Shown here piece after piece: positions 34,670 through 44,792 of a DNA stretch of 64,000 nt (the stretch's first letter is position 1; every line of letters begins with the position of its first letter). The position numbers and the translations under genes are program-made. The notes beneath the pieces are model-generated. The model was not told the origin of the DNA. It was given only the letters and a program-made list of their open reading frames with translations, and did not search any database. The DNA is from Herbaspirillum sp. meg3 (lineage in GTDB: Bacteria > Pseudomonadota > Gammaproteobacteria > Burkholderiales > Burkholderiaceae_D). Where the stretch lies: assembly GCF_002257565.1 (NCBI RefSeq), contig NZ_CP022736.1:5332001-5396000 (forward strand), written 5' to 3'.

Positions 34670-34692
34670 ATGTACAGATCGAAATAGTGAAA

Positions 34693-35620
34693 GGAAACTG
34701 ATATCGTCCACCCTTGCGGCACACCCGAACGCGACAACCATGGGCGCTTGTATAGCTATTTCGACCCGCACGACCGCGTCATGGGATCCACGCCATTGCA
34801 AAGCATAGGCTGACAAGGCATCCCCGGCGGCGTGCTGTTCGGCATGCAGGATGTGGTCAAGCAGCGCATGCTTGCACGCGGCATGTCGTGCGGTGACGAA
34901 CCTGCATTGGCGCCTTTCGGCACCCTGCCCCGTATTCCCGATCCGGAACCGGGTGTGATGCCCACCGACTTTTGGAACAAGAACAAGCCCATCGCCAAGT
35001 TCGGCAAGCTGTGGTCAGAACCGCCGAACGATCAGATGGTGTCCGTCAATGCCGAGAAGGTACCTAATCCACTGACTGCCGAGGAGATGAGTAAGCCTGT
35101 GGATGTCACAGATGACAGTAAGCCAGTTTATTTTGACCGGGCTCCTCATACAGCCAGAAAGTGGGGAGCAATTGATCCCAAGACAGGGCGATATTGGGAA
35201 CCTGATTTTCCTGCTTACAAATCCATCTATCAGGCTGAAAACTATATGAACCGCGACGACGTGTACAGTCCGGGCGGCAAGAAGCGAGAACTGGAGACGC
35301 AGGAGGAAATGCAAGAACGCATCACGAACTGGTATCCGATGCCGCCCAATCACAGCACCATGCCCATGCACGTCGAGTTCATGAAGCGCGTAGTGGCTTA
35401 CGACCTGCCAATCGGCTATGCCGAGAGCTACACCTTGCAGGATTGGGCCCGGCTTATCCGTCTGGCCGACTGGACCAGCTTTCAGGATGACTACTTCGCC
35501 GAAGGAAAATTAGCCGTGCCAGCCAAGCCACCTGGCCTTGATCCTGAGACGGTCAGCGAACAGATACGCCGAGCCGATGAAGAACGAATCAAGAGCAATA
35601 AAACATACGGTGGCGCTTAA
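34693..35620 (+). pseudogene. Orphan C-terminal fragment of the Tle3-like effector
   Basis: Second copy of the effector's C-terminal part (equivalent to residues 345 to the end), without the hydrolase core or serine 255. Homology starts abruptly at GGAAAC (34693). A tryptophan codon (TGG in the full gene) is TGA at 34812-34814, so the remaining open frame starts at GTG 34832 and encodes 262 residues, ending in frame with the next lipoprotein gene (TAATG overlap at 35618-35622). The tract 35063-35541 is identical base for base to 33297-33775. It could be inert debris, a recombination reservoir for the effector tail, or a translated fragment that keeps the second immunity gene coupled. Confidence 0.82.
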
Positions 35621-36345
35621 TGAAGGCAACAACAACTTTGAAAGAAAAGATGATGAATATACTAAAAATGATCAGCGCTGTCTTGCTGACAATCTGTGTA
35701 ACGGCATGCGTTAGCCAGGATAGCTACTACAACGCTGGTGAATATAGAAAGCCAGTTGCACCAACGTCGTACGACGTCACTCCGCAAGTCATTTATCGAA
35801 TTGACGATCATCGCTACGTCTCCATAGAAAACTACGATCACTGTAATGGACAGAATTATTACATCGATACGAAGGCTGGCATACGTACCGAGATTATGAG
35901 GGGCAATTTAAGCCAGTATCAAGGTCGTCTCAGCATCGCCGACCCGACGGGCCTGAACATAGTTATCCCTGAAGCACCCGGCGGGACATGCGGCGACAAA
36001 GGCTGCAACGCCTATCTGGGCTATTCCACTGATGGCGGAAGAACGTTCAAGTATAAGAAATACATGCAGAGCGGCTCTCCCCACATCGATTCCGTGAACT
36101 ACTCCATCCTCGTCGCCAAGGATGGGTTTTATTTAGTTAAAAAGATCAGTCAAACCAATGGCTCGACCTCCGTCACCAAATATCCCCTTGTGCCAAGCAT
36201 TGATCTCGAGAAGCCGTATCCGCCGGATTTGCATGACGAGTATCTCTCGGAGAAGCCTTTACCTCTCTTGCGCACTCCTTCCGGCCAGGATCGCTTCACC
36301 TGCGACAGCAGCATTCACCCAAGTAATTTACCTCCTGCCAAGTAG
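35620..36345 (+). CDS. Tli3-like immunity lipoprotein, copy 2
   Basis: Lipoprotein of 241 residues, paralogue of the gene at 33836. The lipobox ICVTAC is near residue 30. It shares PQVIYRIDDHRY, GRLSIADPTG and RTPSGQDRFTCD with copy 1 but differs strongly in the signal peptide and a segment near 165-210, possibly the part that selects an effector. Its ATG overlaps the stop of the effector fragment (TAATG), so translation is probably coupled. It likely protects against a related but different effector, as orphan immunity genes do; this is inferred. Confidence 0.75.
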   Translation: MKATTTLKEKMMNILKMISAVLLTICVTACVSQDSYYNAGEYRKPVAPTSYDVTPQVIYRIDDHRYVSIENYDHCNGQNYYIDTKAGIRTEIMRGNLSQYQGRLSIADPTGLNIVIPEAPGGTCGDKGCNAYLGYSTDGGRTFKYKKYMQSGSPHIDSVNYSILVAKDGFYLVKKISQTNGSTSVTKYPLVPSIDLEKPYPPDLHDEYLSEKPLPLLRTPSGQDRFTCDSSIHPSNLPPAK

Positions 36346-36376
36346 TGTTGCGCAGTGCCTAGCAAATAGCCTGCGA

Positions 36377-37075
36377 TCAACGATAGTAGCTATCTTCCAG
36401 CAGCATGTCCTCGAAGAAGGCGCCGTAAGTATGGTCAGGATGACGCAAATGGATCTCCAGAATCCAGCGCATCGCCGACGGCACGCCGTCAAATTCCGCC
36501 AATGATCCCGTGTGGATTGCGGCGTGCGGGAAATCCGATACGCGGTGTCCCGGCAAATCGAAATTCAATTCCCAGCCGCGCTTGCGTGCTTCGTTTTCTG
36601 CGAAGGCGTACAACGCTTCGCCGCTCAATTGCTGTTCGCTCCATGCGCGTCGTGCGGCATGAAACACGGCCTCGGCATCTTGCGCGCAGCGTGCGTACTC
36701 CTCCTGATTACCGACAACGAAGGCCGCGCCGCCATCGCCTTCCCATGCGTCATGGCGCGGCGCGATATCGATGAAGAAAATATCGTTCTCCTGCAACACC
36801 ACGCCAGGCTCCGACGCCTGCCGCATCGGCTTGGTGGTATTGCGGCCGAAGCGCACGCGGGTCGGGTGCCAGCTCAACGTGAGGCCGGCGTCGATGAGGA
36901 CTTGTTTGGCCATGGCGACGGCATCCTCTTCCACCATGCCCGGCTTGACCTGCACTGCGATATCGCGAATCGCCTGACGCGTCTTGTTGCGGGCAGCGAG
37001 CATGCCGTCGACTGAAAAAGCCGGGCCGACACGTTCGGCGTCGGCGGACGCCACGGTGGTGGTAGCAGTGTTCAT
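36377..37075 (-). CDS. M24-family (pita-bread fold) metallopeptidase
   Basis: Protein of 232 residues from ATG 37075, which follows AGGAG by 5 bases; the longer frame is not coding. M24 features are the N-terminal helix RQAIRDIAVQVKPGMVEEDA, DIFFIDIAPRHDAWEGDGGA with two metal-ligand aspartates and PGHRVSDFPHAAIH with a histidine. The C-terminal glutamates are in LEIHLRH. It would be a Xaa-Pro or methionyl-type aminopeptidase or a related creatinase-fold enzyme. It is divergent from a GlxA-type regulator. Confidence 0.85.
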   Translation of the reverse strand: MNTATTTVASADAERVGPAFSVDGMLAARNKTRQAIRDIAVQVKPGMVEEDAVAMAKQVLIDAGLTLSWHPTRVRFGRNTTKPMRQASEPGVVLQENDIFFIDIAPRHDAWEGDGGAAFVVGNQEEYARCAQDAEAVFHAARRAWSEQQLSGEALYAFAENEARKRGWELNFDLPGHRVSDFPHAAIHTGSLAEFDGVPSAMRWILEIHLRHPDHTYGAFFEDMLLEDSYYR

Positions 37076-37305
37076 GTGTTCTCCTGAAGAAGGTGCAGAG
37101 GAACGCACACCATGCACGTTCCCGATGGAGAAAATTATCGGTGGCGGCGCACGACAAAGACAGTGCCACGAGGACGCGTTGACAGCCATCCTGCGGCGTT
37201 TTTCTGCCACGGACGCGGCAATGCCTGCCCGCCAGCGAAGACGGCGCTATGATGGCGTCAGTTGATTCGTTGCGCTACCTTCACTTCACCTTCTTCCTCA
37301 CTGTC

Positions 37306-38268
37306 ATGCCCACTGTTGCCCTGCTGGTGTTTCCCGGAGTTCAGGCGCTGGATGTTTCCGGCCCGCTGGATGTGTTCGCAGAGGCCAATCGTTTTTTGCT
37401 GCCACAACAGCACTACCACTTGCAGGTGATCGGCAGCACGCGCGATGTCATCGCCTGCTCCAACGGCATGCAGATCGTGCCGCATCGTCATTACAGCGAA
37501 GCCCGTGATGCCGTCGATCTGCTGCTGGTAGCCGGCGGCCCGGCCTTGCCGCAGCATGCGCACGACGCCGCGTTGAGCGAGTGGCTGGTGCAAGCGGCAC
37601 ATCGCGCCGGACGCCATGGCTCGATCTGCAACGGTGCATTTCTATTGGCACGCGCCGGGCTGTTGAGCGGCAAGCGCGTCACCACGCATTGGAACGATGC
37701 GGCGGCACTGGCGCGCGATTTTCCCGACGTCAACGTCGATGCGGATCGTATCTATGTGCGCGACGGCAAGCTGGTGACGTCGGCGGGCGTGACCGCCGGC
37801 ATCGATCTGTCGCTGGCGTTGCTGGCGGAAGACATGGGGCAGGAAGTCGCGCTCAATGTCGCCAAGCGTCTGGTCGTCTTCATGCAGCGCAGCGGCGGAC
37901 AATCGCAGTTCAGTCCTTATCTCACGCCTTACGCCGAAGAGATGTCGCTGGTCGGCCAGGTGCAGCATTACGTGCGCGAACATTTGCAGGACAAGCTCAG
38001 CGTCGACGTGCTGGCGAAAGTGGTCTCCAGCAGTCCGCGCAATTTTGCGCGTGTGTTTGCGCGTGATGCACGCATGACACCGGCGGAGTTCATCGAGAGT
38101 GCACGCGTCGATGCGGCGCGCGTGATGCTGGAGAGTTCGGCGGCGCCGCTGAAAACGGTGGCTTACCGCTGCGGCTTCCGCGATGCGAGTCACATGCGCG
38201 TGGTGTTCCAGCGACGGCTGGGCATCAGCGCACAGCAGTACCGTGATAATTTTTTGCAGGTGAAGTGA
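37306..38268 (+). CDS. GlxA-type regulator: DJ-1/PfpI domain plus AraC DNA-binding domain
   Basis: Transcription factor of 320 residues from MPTVALLVFPGVQALD at 37306. The N-terminal DJ-1/PfpI-like domain (about 1-185) has the cysteine elbow GSICNGAFLLARAG. The C-terminal AraC region (about 215-315) has two helix-turn-helix units (LSVDVLAKVVSSSPRNFARV; LKTVAYRCGFRDASHMRVVF). GlxA-type proteins sense small amines or carboxylates. It is divergent from the M24 peptidase gene, the likely target. Confidence 0.9.
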   Translation: MPTVALLVFPGVQALDVSGPLDVFAEANRFLLPQQHYHLQVIGSTRDVIACSNGMQIVPHRHYSEARDAVDLLLVAGGPALPQHAHDAALSEWLVQAAHRAGRHGSICNGAFLLARAGLLSGKRVTTHWNDAAALARDFPDVNVDADRIYVRDGKLVTSAGVTAGIDLSLALLAEDMGQEVALNVAKRLVVFMQRSGGQSQFSPYLTPYAEEMSLVGQVQHYVREHLQDKLSVDVLAKVVSSSPRNFARVFARDARMTPAEFIESARVDAARVMLESSAAPLKTVAYRCGFRDASHMRVVFQRRLGISAQQYRDNFLQVK

Positions 38269-38330
38269 ATACTGAAGATGGGATGACCGCAGCGCCGGAC
38301 TGAAGAGCCACGCTGCAAATCAGGGTCGGG

Positions 38331-38732
38331 TCAGTCCGGCCCGGCTTCGCCTGCGGACCATTCCGGACTGTAGCCGCCCAGGGTCGGGTGGTACATTTCG
38401 TCGCCGGTGTGCTGGGTGAATTCGACGTTGAGACGATCTTCGCGCAGGCCCAGTACGTCGATGCAATCCTTGCACAACGCCTTGGCGACTTCCATGCGCA
38501 ACTCCGGCGTGCGGCCGCGGCGGATATCGCACATCAGCACCGAGACCGGTTCCACCTCGCCGCTGTCGACGGTGCGCCAGACGCTGCCGTCGCCGCATTC
38601 ACGCACAACAATGCTGATGCGACGGATGTCGACGCTCATCATCTCAGCGTACGTCTTTGCCATGCGCGTGGCGAGCTGCTTCTTTTGCTCTGCCGGGTAA
38701 GTACCGTTGACGTCGAGTTGCAGGTAAGGCAT
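38331..38732 (-). CDS. Tautomerase-superfamily protein
   Basis: Protein of 133 residues. It starts MPYLQLDVNG, so after Met removal the N-terminal proline would be the catalytic base, as in 4-oxalocrotonate tautomerase and cis-CaaD/MSAD relatives. The beta-alpha-beta pattern continues with AEQKKQLATRMAKTYAEMMS and RRISIVVREC. The length suits a fused two-unit tautomerase. It is convergent with the GlxA-type gene and just downstream of parB. The substrate is unknown. Confidence 0.85.
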   Translation of the reverse strand: MPYLQLDVNGTYPAEQKKQLATRMAKTYAEMMSVDIRRISIVVRECGDGSVWRTVDSGEVEPVSVLMCDIRRGRTPELRMEVAKALCKDCIDVLGLREDRLNVEFTQHTGDEMYHPTLGGYSPEWSAGEAGPD

Positions 38733-38797
38733 GGCGCTTCCTTTTCTGTCGTCCGTTGCGACCGGCGTCTCTGCCGGTCCGCTTTACTACTTCTGCT

Positions 38798-39706
38798 TTA
38801 CTGCTCTACTGCTTCTCCACGAAGACGCGCGATCACGCCGTCGAGTGCATCGAGGCCGGCGAAACTGATGATGAGCTGGCCCTTGTTTTTGGCGCCGGTC
38901 TTGATCGACACTTGCGTGGCGAGGATGTCGGACAGTTCTTCTTCCAGACGCGCGATGTCGCGCGATTTCTCTTTGCCGCCGTCACGTGGTTTATTCGATG
39001 CTGCTTGTTCCGCCGTCGTACGCACGACGAGTTTTTCAGCTTCGCGCACCGACATGCGCTTGGCGACGATCTGGTTCGCCAGATTGATCTGCGTGGCGGA
39101 ATCAACCGCCAGCAAGGCACGTGCATGACCCATGTCGATATCGCCGGCCATCAGCATGGTCTGCACCGGCTTGGCCAGGTTCAGCAAACGCAGCAGGTTC
39201 GACACCGCGCTGCGCGAACGGCCGACGGCCACGGCAGCCTGTTCATGCGTGAAGTTGAAATCGGTGATGAGACGATGGATACCCTGCGCTTCTTCCAGCG
39301 GATTGAGATCTTCGCGCTGCATGTTTTCGATCAGCGCCATCGCGGCGGTGGTCTGATCGTCGACGTTCTTTACCAGCACCGGTACTTCGGTCAAGCCGGC
39401 AATCTTGGCGGCGCGGAAGCGGCGTTCGCCGGCGATGATTTCGTAGATGTCCTTGCCGTTGTTCTGGCCGATGGAGCGAATCAGGATAGGTTGCAGCAGG
39501 CCTTGTTCCTTGATCGATGCGGCGAGTTCGTTGAGCGCGCCTTCATCCATGCGGCTGCGCGGCTGATACTTGCCGGCTTGCAGATCCGTGACCGGCATTA
39601 CCGATGGCGAACCAGCGACCACCGGCTCGTCTTCGGTCATGTCGGAAGATCCGCCGAGCAGTGCGTCGAGACCGCGGCCGAGGCCTTTTGATTTTTTGGT
39701 TGCCAT
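38798..39706 (-). CDS. parB: Chromosome-partitioning protein ParB
   Basis: CTP-dependent parS-binding clamp of 302 residues. It starts KKSKGLGRGLDALLGG, has the CTP-binding GERRFRAAKIAGL (about 100-112), and the helix-turn-helix FTHEQAAVAVGRSRSAVSNL (about 155-175) that reads parS. The C-terminal dimer domain ends LDGVIARLRG. It lies 62 bases after parA on the same strand. Two perfect parS sites at 44623 and 44755 are its expected targets. Confidence 0.97.
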   Translation of the reverse strand: MATKKSKGLGRGLDALLGGSSDMTEDEPVVAGSPSVMPVTDLQAGKYQPRSRMDEGALNELAASIKEQGLLQPILIRSIGQNNGKDIYEIIAGERRFRAAKIAGLTEVPVLVKNVDDQTTAAMALIENMQREDLNPLEEAQGIHRLITDFNFTHEQAAVAVGRSRSAVSNLLRLLNLAKPVQTMLMAGDIDMGHARALLAVDSATQINLANQIVAKRMSVREAEKLVVRTTAEQAASNKPRDGGKEKSRDIARLEEELSDILATQVSIKTGAKNKGQLIISFAGLDALDGVIARLRGEAVEQ

Positions 39707-39768
39707 CTTGGTTACCTACCTGTTTCTGAATTACTGATTACTAAAATTATTTATATCGTTTATAACGA

Positions 39769-40539
39769 TTACAGCGTCTTGATGCGTTCCACCATTTCGG
39801 CGCCGAACGCGATATAAGCCTGCGCACCCTTCGATGCGGCGTCGAAATTCACACCCGGCATGCCGTAGGATGGTGCTTCCGCCAGACGCACATTGCGCGG
39901 GATCACGGTCTTGAAAACCTTGTCGCCGAAGTGCTGCTCAAGCTGCTCGGAAACTTGCTGCGACAGCGTCATGCGCGGGTCGAACATCACGCGCAGCAAA
40001 CCGATGATCTTGAGATCGGGATTGAGCTTGGCATGGACTTTCTTGATGGTGTTGACGAGGTCGGACAAACCTTCCAGCGCATAGTATTCGCACTGCATCG
40101 GGATCACCACGCCGTGCGCCGAGCACAGACCATTGAGGGTCAGCAGCGACAGCGCCGGTGGACAATCGATAAGGATGAAATCGTAGTCGTCGGCAACGGC
40201 GGCAAAAGCATCTTTGAGACGCTTCTCGCGGTTGTCGAGTTCGACCATTTCGACTTCGGCGCCGGCCAGTTCGCGATTGGCGGGCAGCACGTCGAAGTTG
40301 CCGCTTTCGGACCGCTTGCGCACACTCTTGATGTCGGACATGCCGAGCAATACTTCATAGATCGAACCCTGCAGCTCGGCCTTGTTGATGCCGGAACCCA
40401 TGGTCGCATTGCCTTGCGGATCAAGGTCGGCAAGCAGCACGCGCTGATTGTGCTGCGCCAGACCGGCGGCGAGATTGACTGCTGTGGTGGTTTTACCGAC
40501 GCCGCCTTTTTGATTCGCAACGCAAAAGATTTTAGCCAT
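39769..40539 (-). CDS. parA: Chromosome-partitioning ATPase ParA
   Basis: Deviant Walker ATPase of 256 residues. The P-loop KGGVGKTTTAVNLAAGLA is at 10-27, with the signature lysine, and DYDFILIDCPPALSLLT near 113-129 is Walker B. It drives separation of ParB-parS complexes near the origin. It is followed by parB. In most relatives the order is mnmG-rsmG-parA-parB; here a LysE and a lipocalin gene sit between rsmG and parA. Confidence 0.97.
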   Translation of the reverse strand: MAKIFCVANQKGGVGKTTTAVNLAAGLAQHNQRVLLADLDPQGNATMGSGINKAELQGSIYEVLLGMSDIKSVRKRSESGNFDVLPANRELAGAEVEMVELDNREKRLKDAFAAVADDYDFILIDCPPALSLLTLNGLCSAHGVVIPMQCEYYALEGLSDLVNTIKKVHAKLNPDLKIIGLLRVMFDPRMTLSQQVSEQLEQHFGDKVFKTVIPRNVRLAEAPSYGMPGVNFDAASKGAQAYIAFGAEMVERIKTL

Positions 40540-40562
40540 AGGTTCTTTTTAGTGAATGTTCC

Positions 40563-40629
40563 GTTGGTGCTCAGGGTTGATGCAATGCTGGTGCAGATTC
40601 TGCTCAGTTGATGTTCAGTTGGTGCTCAG
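40563..40629. repeat. 12-bp direct repeat upstream of parA
   Basis: GTTGGTGCTCAG occurs at 40563-40574 and 40618-40629 in a short GT/TG-rich stretch (with a further GTTGATGTTCAG between). It sits between the parA start and the LysE gene's end; it could be a slippage-derived repeat. Confidence 0.5.
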
Positions 40630-41258
40630 TGTGTACTTAGCTTGATGCCAAAGCCAATCAGGAAAACACCGGCCGCACGCGACGCCAATGTGGCGATTGT
40701 GCGATTGTGCGCCAGGCGTTTTGCGGCGGCATTTCCCACCAGGACCAGCAGACTGCCATAGATCAGGGTGCAAGTGCAAATTACCGCGCCCATGGTGAGA
40801 AAAGTCGCGGTGCCCTGCTGCGTTGCCGGGTCGATGAACAGCGGGAAAAAGGCCATGTAAAACACGATCGCTTTCGGATTCATCAAGGTCACAAAAAAGC
40901 CGCGGCGAAAATCCGCCATGTTCGAAAACGGCACCACCGAAGATCCGCCCTCTTCTTTCGCAAACAGCAGGCGCGCGCCGAGATAAGCAAGATACGCCGC
41001 GCCGATGTATTGCATCCCCTTGAACAGCACCGGGTTCGCATGCAGCAATGCCGCCACGCCGATCGCCGCCAGAAACATCAGCACGATATCGCCCAGCATC
41101 AGGCCGGCGATTGCCGCAAAGCCCCCGCGCAAGCCATGCTTGGCCGAACAAGTCAGCACGCAGAACGTACCCGGGCCCGGCAGCATCAGGAACACGACGG
41201 TCGCCGCAACCAGTTGCCAGACGTCGGTGATGCCCATGGTATGAAAGAGTGCCTGCAT
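40626..41258 (-). CDS. LysE-family amino-acid exporter
   Basis: Polytopic membrane protein of 210 residues with about six hydrophobic segments. The N-terminal VFLMLPGPGTFCVLTCSAKH and the following GGFAAIAGLMLGDIVLM fit the LysE/RhtB family, which exports amino acids or related compounds. MNPKAIVFYMAFFPLFIDP is a further family mark. It starts at 41258 after GAGGAGAC. It is inserted between the lipocalin and parA on the same strand. The substrate is not predictable. Confidence 0.92.
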   Translation of the reverse strand: MQALFHTMGITDVWQLVAATVVFLMLPGPGTFCVLTCSAKHGLRGGFAAIAGLMLGDIVLMFLAAIGVAALLHANPVLFKGMQYIGAAYLAYLGARLLFAKEEGGSSVVPFSNMADFRRGFFVTLMNPKAIVFYMAFFPLFIDPATQQGTATFLTMGAVICTCTLIYGSLLVLVGNAAAKRLAHNRTIATLASRAAGVFLIGFGIKLSTH

Positions 41259-41315
41259 GATGTCTCCTCGTTTTATTGCGTTACTTTGTGCTGCGTTGTC
41301 TTCGCGTTATCTTTA

Positions 41316-41900
41316 CTACTGCTGCGGTGTCTTCACCAGCTTCGACGTATCGAACCCCTGCTTGGTAGCGTTGTTCACTGCGGCTTCGTATTCTGCGGTC
41401 GACAGTGCCGGTTTGCGCGACAGAATCCACAGATAGTCGCGCGACGGTGTGCCGACGGTAGCGACCGAATAGTCAGGATCCAGATCGATGATCCAGTAGT
41501 CACCCCACACCAGCGGGAACCATGCCAGCCATGCCGGGGCAAAGCGCACCTGCAGCTTGGTATTGTTGCTGCCCTCGGTGATGCGCGCCAGGCCGTTGGC
41601 CTGATCGAGCACACCGCCTTCCACTTTGCAGCGATTGACGACGTCAATATCGCCGTCTGCCCGTGCACGGTATTCCGCAGTCACGTTGGCGATGCATTTT
41701 TTCTGGAAGCTGTTGGGAAAGCGCGCGATTTCATACCACTTGCCGACGTAGCGCTTCAGATCCACCGAGGGAACGGTGACGACTTCCTGAGCGACCGCCT
41801 GCGTGGAATGCAGCGCGATCATCACAGGCAACACCGGCAGCGCAGCCGCGCAGGCCAGCGTCAAAGAAGAAAACAAACGGCGGGCAAGCTGGGTAGACAT
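41316..41900 (-). CDS. Lipocalin (Blc-like)
   Basis: Secreted lipocalin of 194 residues with an N-terminal signal peptide (about 1-35; LACAAALPVLPVMIALHSTQ). The lipocalin motif VGKWYEIARFPNSFQKKC is near 51-68, and TAEYRARADGDIDVVNRC and DYSVATVGTPSRDYLWILSR follow. Family members bind fatty acids or lysophospholipids at the envelope. There is no lipobox at the signal-peptide end, so it is likely periplasmic rather than lipid-anchored. Its start codon abuts the rsmG stop. Confidence 0.9.
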   Translation of the reverse strand: MSTQLARRLFSSLTLACAAALPVLPVMIALHSTQAVAQEVVTVPSVDLKRYVGKWYEIARFPNSFQKKCIANVTAEYRARADGDIDVVNRCKVEGGVLDQANGLARITEGSNNTKLQVRFAPAWLAWFPLVWGDYWIIDLDPDYSVATVGTPSRDYLWILSRKPALSTAEYEAAVNNATKQGFDTSKLVKTPQQ

Positions 41901-42560
41901 TCAGGACCTTTCAATGAAGATCAGATGACGTTCGGCATCCAGACCCGGAACCTGCAAAGCTTCAGTGCGGGCGACTTTCCATCCCTCCGGAAGACGCGAA
42001 ATTTCATCCTGCGGCATCACGCCTTTGAGAGCGATGTAATGGCCGCCGGGTTGCAGCAAATGATTCGACCAGTTAACGAAGTCATTGAGTTCCGCAAAGG
42101 CGCGCGAAGTGATCACATCAAACAGTTGCTCAACCTGCAACTGTTCGACACGCGCCGTGTAGACGGATACGTTGCTTAATTGCAACTCCGCCTTGGCTTG
42201 CGTCAGAAAAGCAGTTTTCTTGTGCACCGTATCGATCATGGAAACGCGCATGGCCGGCTGTGCCTCGGCCGCCCAGATAGCCAGTACAATGCCCGGCAAA
42301 CCACCGCCGGCGCCGACATCCAGCACATTGGTGGCGCCGTCGAAAGCCTTGACCACGGCCAGCGAGTCCAACAGGTGATGGGTCATCATCTGCGCCGGAT
42401 CACGCAGCGCAGTCAGATTGTAGGTGCGGTTCCACTTCGCCATGAGAGCGAGGTATGCCAGCAGTTTCTGTTGCTGACCGGCGCTGAGCGCGAGGCCGAG
42501 TGCATCGGCACCGACGCTCAGTGTGTCAGCCAGTTTGGAGTCTGTCGTTGTCGTGTTCAA
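41901..42560 (-). CDS. rsmG: 16S rRNA (guanine527-N7)-methyltransferase
   Basis: SAM-dependent enzyme of 219 residues that methylates G527 of 16S rRNA. The SAM motif NVLDVGAGGGLPGIVLAI is near 80-97, preceded by NRTYNLTALRDPAQMMTHHLLDS, the conserved GidB opening. DVITSRAFAELNDFV is a later motif. It starts 5 bases after the mnmG stop, the common mnmG-rsmG operon. Confidence 0.96.
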   Translation of the reverse strand: MNTTTTDSKLADTLSVGADALGLALSAGQQQKLLAYLALMAKWNRTYNLTALRDPAQMMTHHLLDSLAVVKAFDGATNVLDVGAGGGLPGIVLAIWAAEAQPAMRVSMIDTVHKKTAFLTQAKAELQLSNVSVYTARVEQLQVEQLFDVITSRAFAELNDFVNWSNHLLQPGGHYIALKGVMPQDEISRLPEGWKVARTEALQVPGLDAERHLIFIERS

Positions 42561-42565
42561 AATAC

Positions 42566-44521
<1,956 letters not shown>

Positions 44522-44622
44522 AATGCGCCTCGTGGAGACGGTGAACAGAGGCGAGATTATAAAGTCTTTTTCGGGTAGGTATCAGACCCACCCCCTGTTA
44601 TTCCCTTTTTAATCACGTTTTT

Positions 44623-44638
44623 TGTTTCACGTGAAACA
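44623..44638. promoter_or_regulatory. parS site 1
   Basis: Perfect 16-base palindrome TGTTTCACGTGAAACA, the consensus ParB-binding site. It is upstream of mnmG, about 5 kb from parB. Confidence 0.96.
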
Positions 44639-44704
44639 ATTTGGATTACCCATATAGATGACCGGCAACTCTCGACGATCGGTCGAATAGTTTTTGAGCA
44701 AATA

Positions 44705-44730
44705 AAAAGGGAAGCCTTAGCTTCCCTTTT
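44705..44730. terminator. Rho-independent terminator between the two parS sites
   Basis: AAAAGGGAAGC and GCTTCCCTTTT around CTTA form an 11-bp stem. On the minus strand it ends the TauE-type permease transcript before mnmG. Confidence 0.88.
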
Positions 44731-44754
44731 CACCGCTTGATATCTCCCTGCGAT

Positions 44755-44770
44755 TGTTTCACGTGAAACA
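44755..44770. promoter_or_regulatory. parS site 2
   Basis: A second perfect TGTTTCACGTGAAACA, 132 bases from site 1 and just downstream of the permease gene. Confidence 0.96.
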
Positions 44771-44792
44771 ATCGCAGAAATTTATTCTGGAT

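Noticed and set aside
40707..42179. A 490-codon plus-strand frame across LysE, lipocalin and rsmG
   Set aside because: It crosses three well-supported genes on the opposite strand and has no ribosome site or motif.
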